A stretch of 64,000 nucleotides of DNA from Cryptomeria japonica. Taxonomy: Eukaryota; Streptophyta; Pinopsida; Cupressales; Cupressaceae. This document shows, one piece after another, positions 60,337 to 64,000 of this stretch. Each line of letters begins with the position of its first letter. The first letter of the stretch is position 1. The notes under the pieces were generated by a model. It made no database searches. It saw only the letters and a list, made by a program, of their open reading frames with translations, and was not told the origin of the DNA. Location: NCBI RefSeq assembly GCF_030272615.1, contig NC_081410.1, positions 510,815,442-510,879,441 of the forward strand. Direction: 5' to 3'. The position numbers and the translations under genes were made by a program.

Positions 60337-63300
60337 TCAACGAATCTGGACGTCAGATTCTATCTCGGTTATTGGGACTGCAAGTAGATTCTTCAATTGC
60401 TCTTCTAGGTAGCTGATTTCATCCAAGCTCGAAGCGAAGGTTGCATCCCAATCTGGTCCAAAGTTTCTAGTCTTGCTGGCAAGTGCAGTGAATGAATGGA
60501 TAGCATCTAGTTGCTTCTCGGAAAGTGCTCCATTTGGTTCAAAGAAGAGAATTTTCACTTTATCTATCAAATCTTCCACAACAATGTCAACTCCTTCATT
60601 CTTGTTCCTCTCAAGAATAATCTCAGCCACTTCCAAGATCTCATCATGTATTGAATTGATTGCTTGATCAACTTGAGTGTATCCACCTTTAATGTTTTCG
60701 AAGATGAGTCTCCTCATGCGAAGCAAGTTATACCACAACTAGAAATTAGGTGATTGCCCATCCTTCAGTATCCCTTCACTTATCAATGTTTGTCTCGGTG
60801 TAGTCTTCATTGCTCTCAATATAGGGATGGTGAAGTCTCTCGTGTAGACAAAGGCGTCATATGCTACCTTGAGCACCTGGGTCCTCTCAAGAATCATCAT
60901 GGCCTTGTCAAATATCCTCACTAACTCCCTTACAAATGCCTTTGCCCTTCTAAATGTCTTATAGTACTCTTACTAGTCCATGCATCCATCAATTGTGCCA
61001 ATGCCTTCAACTTTTCAAAATCATCAACTGCATTTGGAGGAGGTAGCGATGATAGTGAAGCCGACGGATCATGTTGCCTTAGTGGAACCTTGAGTTGTTG
61101 GAGGTAGCCTCTCAATATGCTGTTCTCTTTCTCTAACTTGCTATTCTTCTCGACTTTCAATTTAAACATATCATGAACTATTTTCACTGTATCATTCATA
61201 TCTTCCAATGTTTGATCAGTGGTGGGAGGATCTAGATTGATGGTCTCCAAATCAAATTCTTCTATTGCAATCTCATTTTTTGGCTTGTCTACGCTAGGAA
61301 TGGTAACCTGTATGATCCTGGATCCTTCTTCATCTCTTGTCATCTTTGTCATCTTGGTGGCTGCTTTCTTCTCATGTTCGTAATCTCTATCCAGGTAGCT
61401 ACCTAGATCGAAGTGATCTTGTTCTTCCTCTATAATCTCCTTCTTTGACAATCTTTCCCTTAGCCATGCAGGTATGGCTGATTTCTCTTCTTCAACTTGT
61501 ATCTCATTCAACTGCTTCTCTTGTGGAGAAGATGTAACTTCCTGTTCTTCATCATCTTCAATGTTCACATATGTATCACTGATTGCTTTATCATTGACTG
61601 GCTTGGGTGAAGCTACCTTGTCATAGACCACCTACTTCTTTCCCTTACCACTCATTCCGTGATCAATACCTGTTCCAATTGCTCCATTCATTTCCACTTG
61701 ATGCACAGATGAAGTACTAGAGGAAGGACGAGGTGCTTGGCTTGACTTGAGATTCTTCTTCGGATGTTCTTCCTCATTAACTTCCTTTTGCTGAGATCCT
61801 TTGGAATGAGATGATTGAGCTGCATTCTCATTATGACTTTCACTTTCCTTTTCATCATCAGAAGATTTGACTTCTCCCATCATTTGAAATGTCACCTGGA
61901 TGCCTTTATCTTGCAATATATGTGTTTGTGCTTCTACCCATCGCTTGGTGTAGATCAAAACTGGCCTCATGAGTTCTTTAATTTGTAATCTCAACATCAA
62001 CCCAACTAACCTTCACTTCCTTGTCCTTTTCTTTCTCATAAATTGGCAAGAAGTGTCTTCCACTATCATGTGCTTGATCAGCAACATCGAAAACCTTAGT
62101 TGCTCTTATAATCTCAATAGGTAACCTTGAACACATCTTCCGTCTGATCTCCAAATCGTTTGGTGCATTCATGAAATGATCTTCTAACTGCAACCGATGC
62201 CCATGCTTCTTTTCACTTATCTTCCAGATGACACCATGAGGATCAAAGTTATCTCTTGGAATGTATGGTTGGAGGGAGAAAGTCATCAGCTCTTCAGCTG
62301 TTTTCTCAGTTGCTTGCAAGGATGGACAAACCTCCAAAGAATTTCCTATTGAAATAGGAAAAGGAGTCTTTGCTTTCAATTTGTTTTTTTGTACCTTATT
62401 GTATGCTACCAAATGTCTCACCAATTCGAGTAGTATCGGCTTGTTTGTGGGATATCTTGGTAGCATGAGAGGTGGACAAGAGTATCCTTGAATTCTTATA
62501 TAAGTGAATCTAGGAAATTGGATGAACCATGCACTGAACTTCTCCACCAATTCCTGTGCCTCCAGGGATAGCCTCTGATGAATACCACCTTGTAGTGTTC
62601 TTGTGATGTGCATAGTGAAGGCATCATTCGCCCTTCTATAATGTGTTTGATTAAGGTAATGCAACTGTGTGTATGAATCACATGCTCTCAATTGTCTTGA
62701 TTTGGTACCAATCGGTGCTCTGTATGTTAGTCCCACATACTGATAAGCCCAAGCGAGTGAGTATATGATGCATGAGCCCATGTAGAATGTCTTTGTTCGT
62801 TCAAGCCTTCTAAGTTGCAAATCAATGTTGTTACTGATGATCCTTGCCCAATTGATCCTTTCTTTTCCTAGTGAAACGATCTCCATGAAGTAGAACATCT
62901 AGATCTCGAAGTGGAAGGCTTGCGGGATCCCAAAGACTCAGCTAAGAAGTGTGATTAAATCACCAAATTCCTCCTTGAAATCGATCTTGTGAAACTTGCT
63001 TGGAAGCTTGGATCGTGGCTTGCTCTTCAATAGCCAATAGTTGTTGACTATCTCTTGACATTTGTTTGGATCATCATCATAAACTATCTTTGCACCATCA
63101 ATGTTCTTGTATATCATGTTCTCGAATTGAGGTATATGAAAGGCCTCGCTGATTGCTTCTTCGGAAAGGTAAGAGAGCTCTCTTCCATCAGGTGTCACAA
63201 TCACTCTCCTATTTGGATCGTAGTGTCTGGCACATTCGACAATGAGTTCATTGCATTGCACTGCCAAAGGGAAGCCTACCGCCTTCACAATGCTGCTATC

Positions 63301-63426
63301 TATCATTGGCTTGGCATATCCTGTTGGTTTGGTGATGTAGTGCATAGTTGAACTACTCTCGCCAAAACCAAAAACTTGCCAAGCCTTGAAAAAAAACTCG
63401 GGAAAAACTCGACCAATACTCGGCAA
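60337..63426 (-). pseudogene. Unrecognised long ORF of about 1,000 codons (decayed)
   Basis: The frame opens at 63426 (MPSIGRVFPEFFFKAWQVFG) and reads to 61978 with two internal stops (near 62940 and 62900). A shift near 61990 leads to 62000-60930 (one stop at 61632), and another to 60921-60337 (one stop at 60739). Part one has ELSYLSEEAISEAFHIPQ and WARIISNNIDLQLRRLERTK. Part two is acidic and low in complexity, with KKEIIEEEQDHFDLGSYLDR. Part three has FDKAMMILERTQVLKVAYDA and a helical end. I recognise no family. It lies inside the presumed LTR element, in sense with its LTR, so it is probably an element-borne protein, not a host gene. Confidence 0.5.
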
Positions 63427-64000
63427 AAATTGGGCAAAAAACTCGAGAACTCAAAAAATTGCTTAAATTTAATTAGAAATGCATTTTCTTTTGCAAAATT
63501 TAATGAGAAGATGCATCCCATGAGTCAATAAATGAGAACACAAAAGAAACAAGTCGAGTCTAGATATATTTAAACGCAAAGTGGGTACAAAATGGCATCC
63601 TCATGAGGAATGTTGATGGCTGGAAGCAAAATAGTAAATAGTTTTTGTCAGAGTTGCCGGAAACTCCTTTGTCCCTCCCCGGGAAGGCATTTCCCCGTAT
63701 CCGTTCCCATTTCTGAAACGGAGACGTATCCGATACAGTCCAGATACATGTCGAATATTGTACCCACACATGCCCAAAAATACTTGATTTCCAACCATGC
63801 TAAATACTGATAGGATTTGATTTTTAAACAAAATTGACGTAAATCTTCCTAAATTTAATTTTAAAAAACTTCATTAACGCATTTAAAAAAAATGGTATTA
63901 ACAAAACCTACACCAAATGAGAAAGACAAATGAAATGTTTTTCTATTTCAGTGACCCATTTTTTGGGTTATCTTCCAATGCAACTCTTCTATTTTTGCAT
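63427..64000. other. Sequence upstream of the long ORF, no gene seen
   Basis: It contains ACTCGGGAAAAACTCG-like repeats at 63397-63450 and a GC-richer stretch at 63650-63735 (CCGTATCCGTTCCCATTTC with a partial reverse copy GAAACGGAGACGTATCCG). No element boundary is identified. Confidence 0.4.

Overview
The window looks like repeat-dominated intergenic DNA from a large plant genome, most likely a gymnosperm (conifer). That is an inference from very long Tat/Ogre-type Ty3-gypsy elements, 1 to 4 kb LTRs, nested insertions, decayed LINEs and only one intact cellular gene in 64 kb. Nothing bacterial or viral is present, and I saw no tRNA, rRNA or CRISPR locus.

Layout, left to right. (1) Positions 1-31545 are one Ty1-copia element on the minus strand, cut in two. 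Its 3' LTR (1-734, running off the window) and RT/RNase H end (1392-2153) lie at the left. Its RT start, integrase, protease, gag, primer binding site and 5' LTR lie at 27098-31545. The cut is a 25 kb Tat-type Ty3-gypsy element (2154-27097) with TG...CA LTRs and a 5-bp CCAAG target duplication. That element's 5' LTR is itself split by a near-full-length LINE (2422-8697, 16-bp target duplication). The nest therefore has three layers of relative age: copia, then gypsy, then LINE. The gypsy element carries gag, protease, a G-patch-like segment, RT, two RNase H domains and integrase. Behind pol it has a long AT-rich spacer and an antisense plant-mobile-domain ORF with a glycine-rich tail.

(2) Positions 31546-44824 hold a (CA)n tract and two unrecognised small ORFs. 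A pol-less gypsy remnant follows, with an Ogre-type primer binding site at 34599, a polypurine tract at 43101 and an LTR start at 43116. Inserted in it is a gag-only, non-autonomous copia-like element (35444-40978, CACCC target duplication). Part of that element's right LTR plus its flank is duplicated in tandem.

(3) Positions 44825-48459 contain two 5'-truncated minus-strand LINE insertions, each with a poly(A) tract and a 17-bp target duplication. One carries an unexplained reading frame behind its RNase H.

(4) Positions 50155-52867 hold the one apparently intact host gene: a superfamily 1 RNA helicase with NF-X1 zinc fingers (ZNFX1-like). Its ATG appears to sit alone at the end of an upstream exon, separated from the rest by a 202-bp intron.

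(5) Positions 54090-58162 form a 4.07 kb solo LTR holding eleven hairpin-forming motifs, most spaced 165-176 bp apart. Positions 59203-60286 are an LTR on the opposite strand. The two share a promoter module (palindromic telo-box, a 13-mer, TATATAAG). Right of the second LTR, and presumably belonging to the same element, is a decayed ORF of about 1,000 codons (60337-63426) that I do not recognise.

The cellular gene has no obvious partners. The other coding sequences are mobile-element proteins, nearly all broken by stops or frameshifts.
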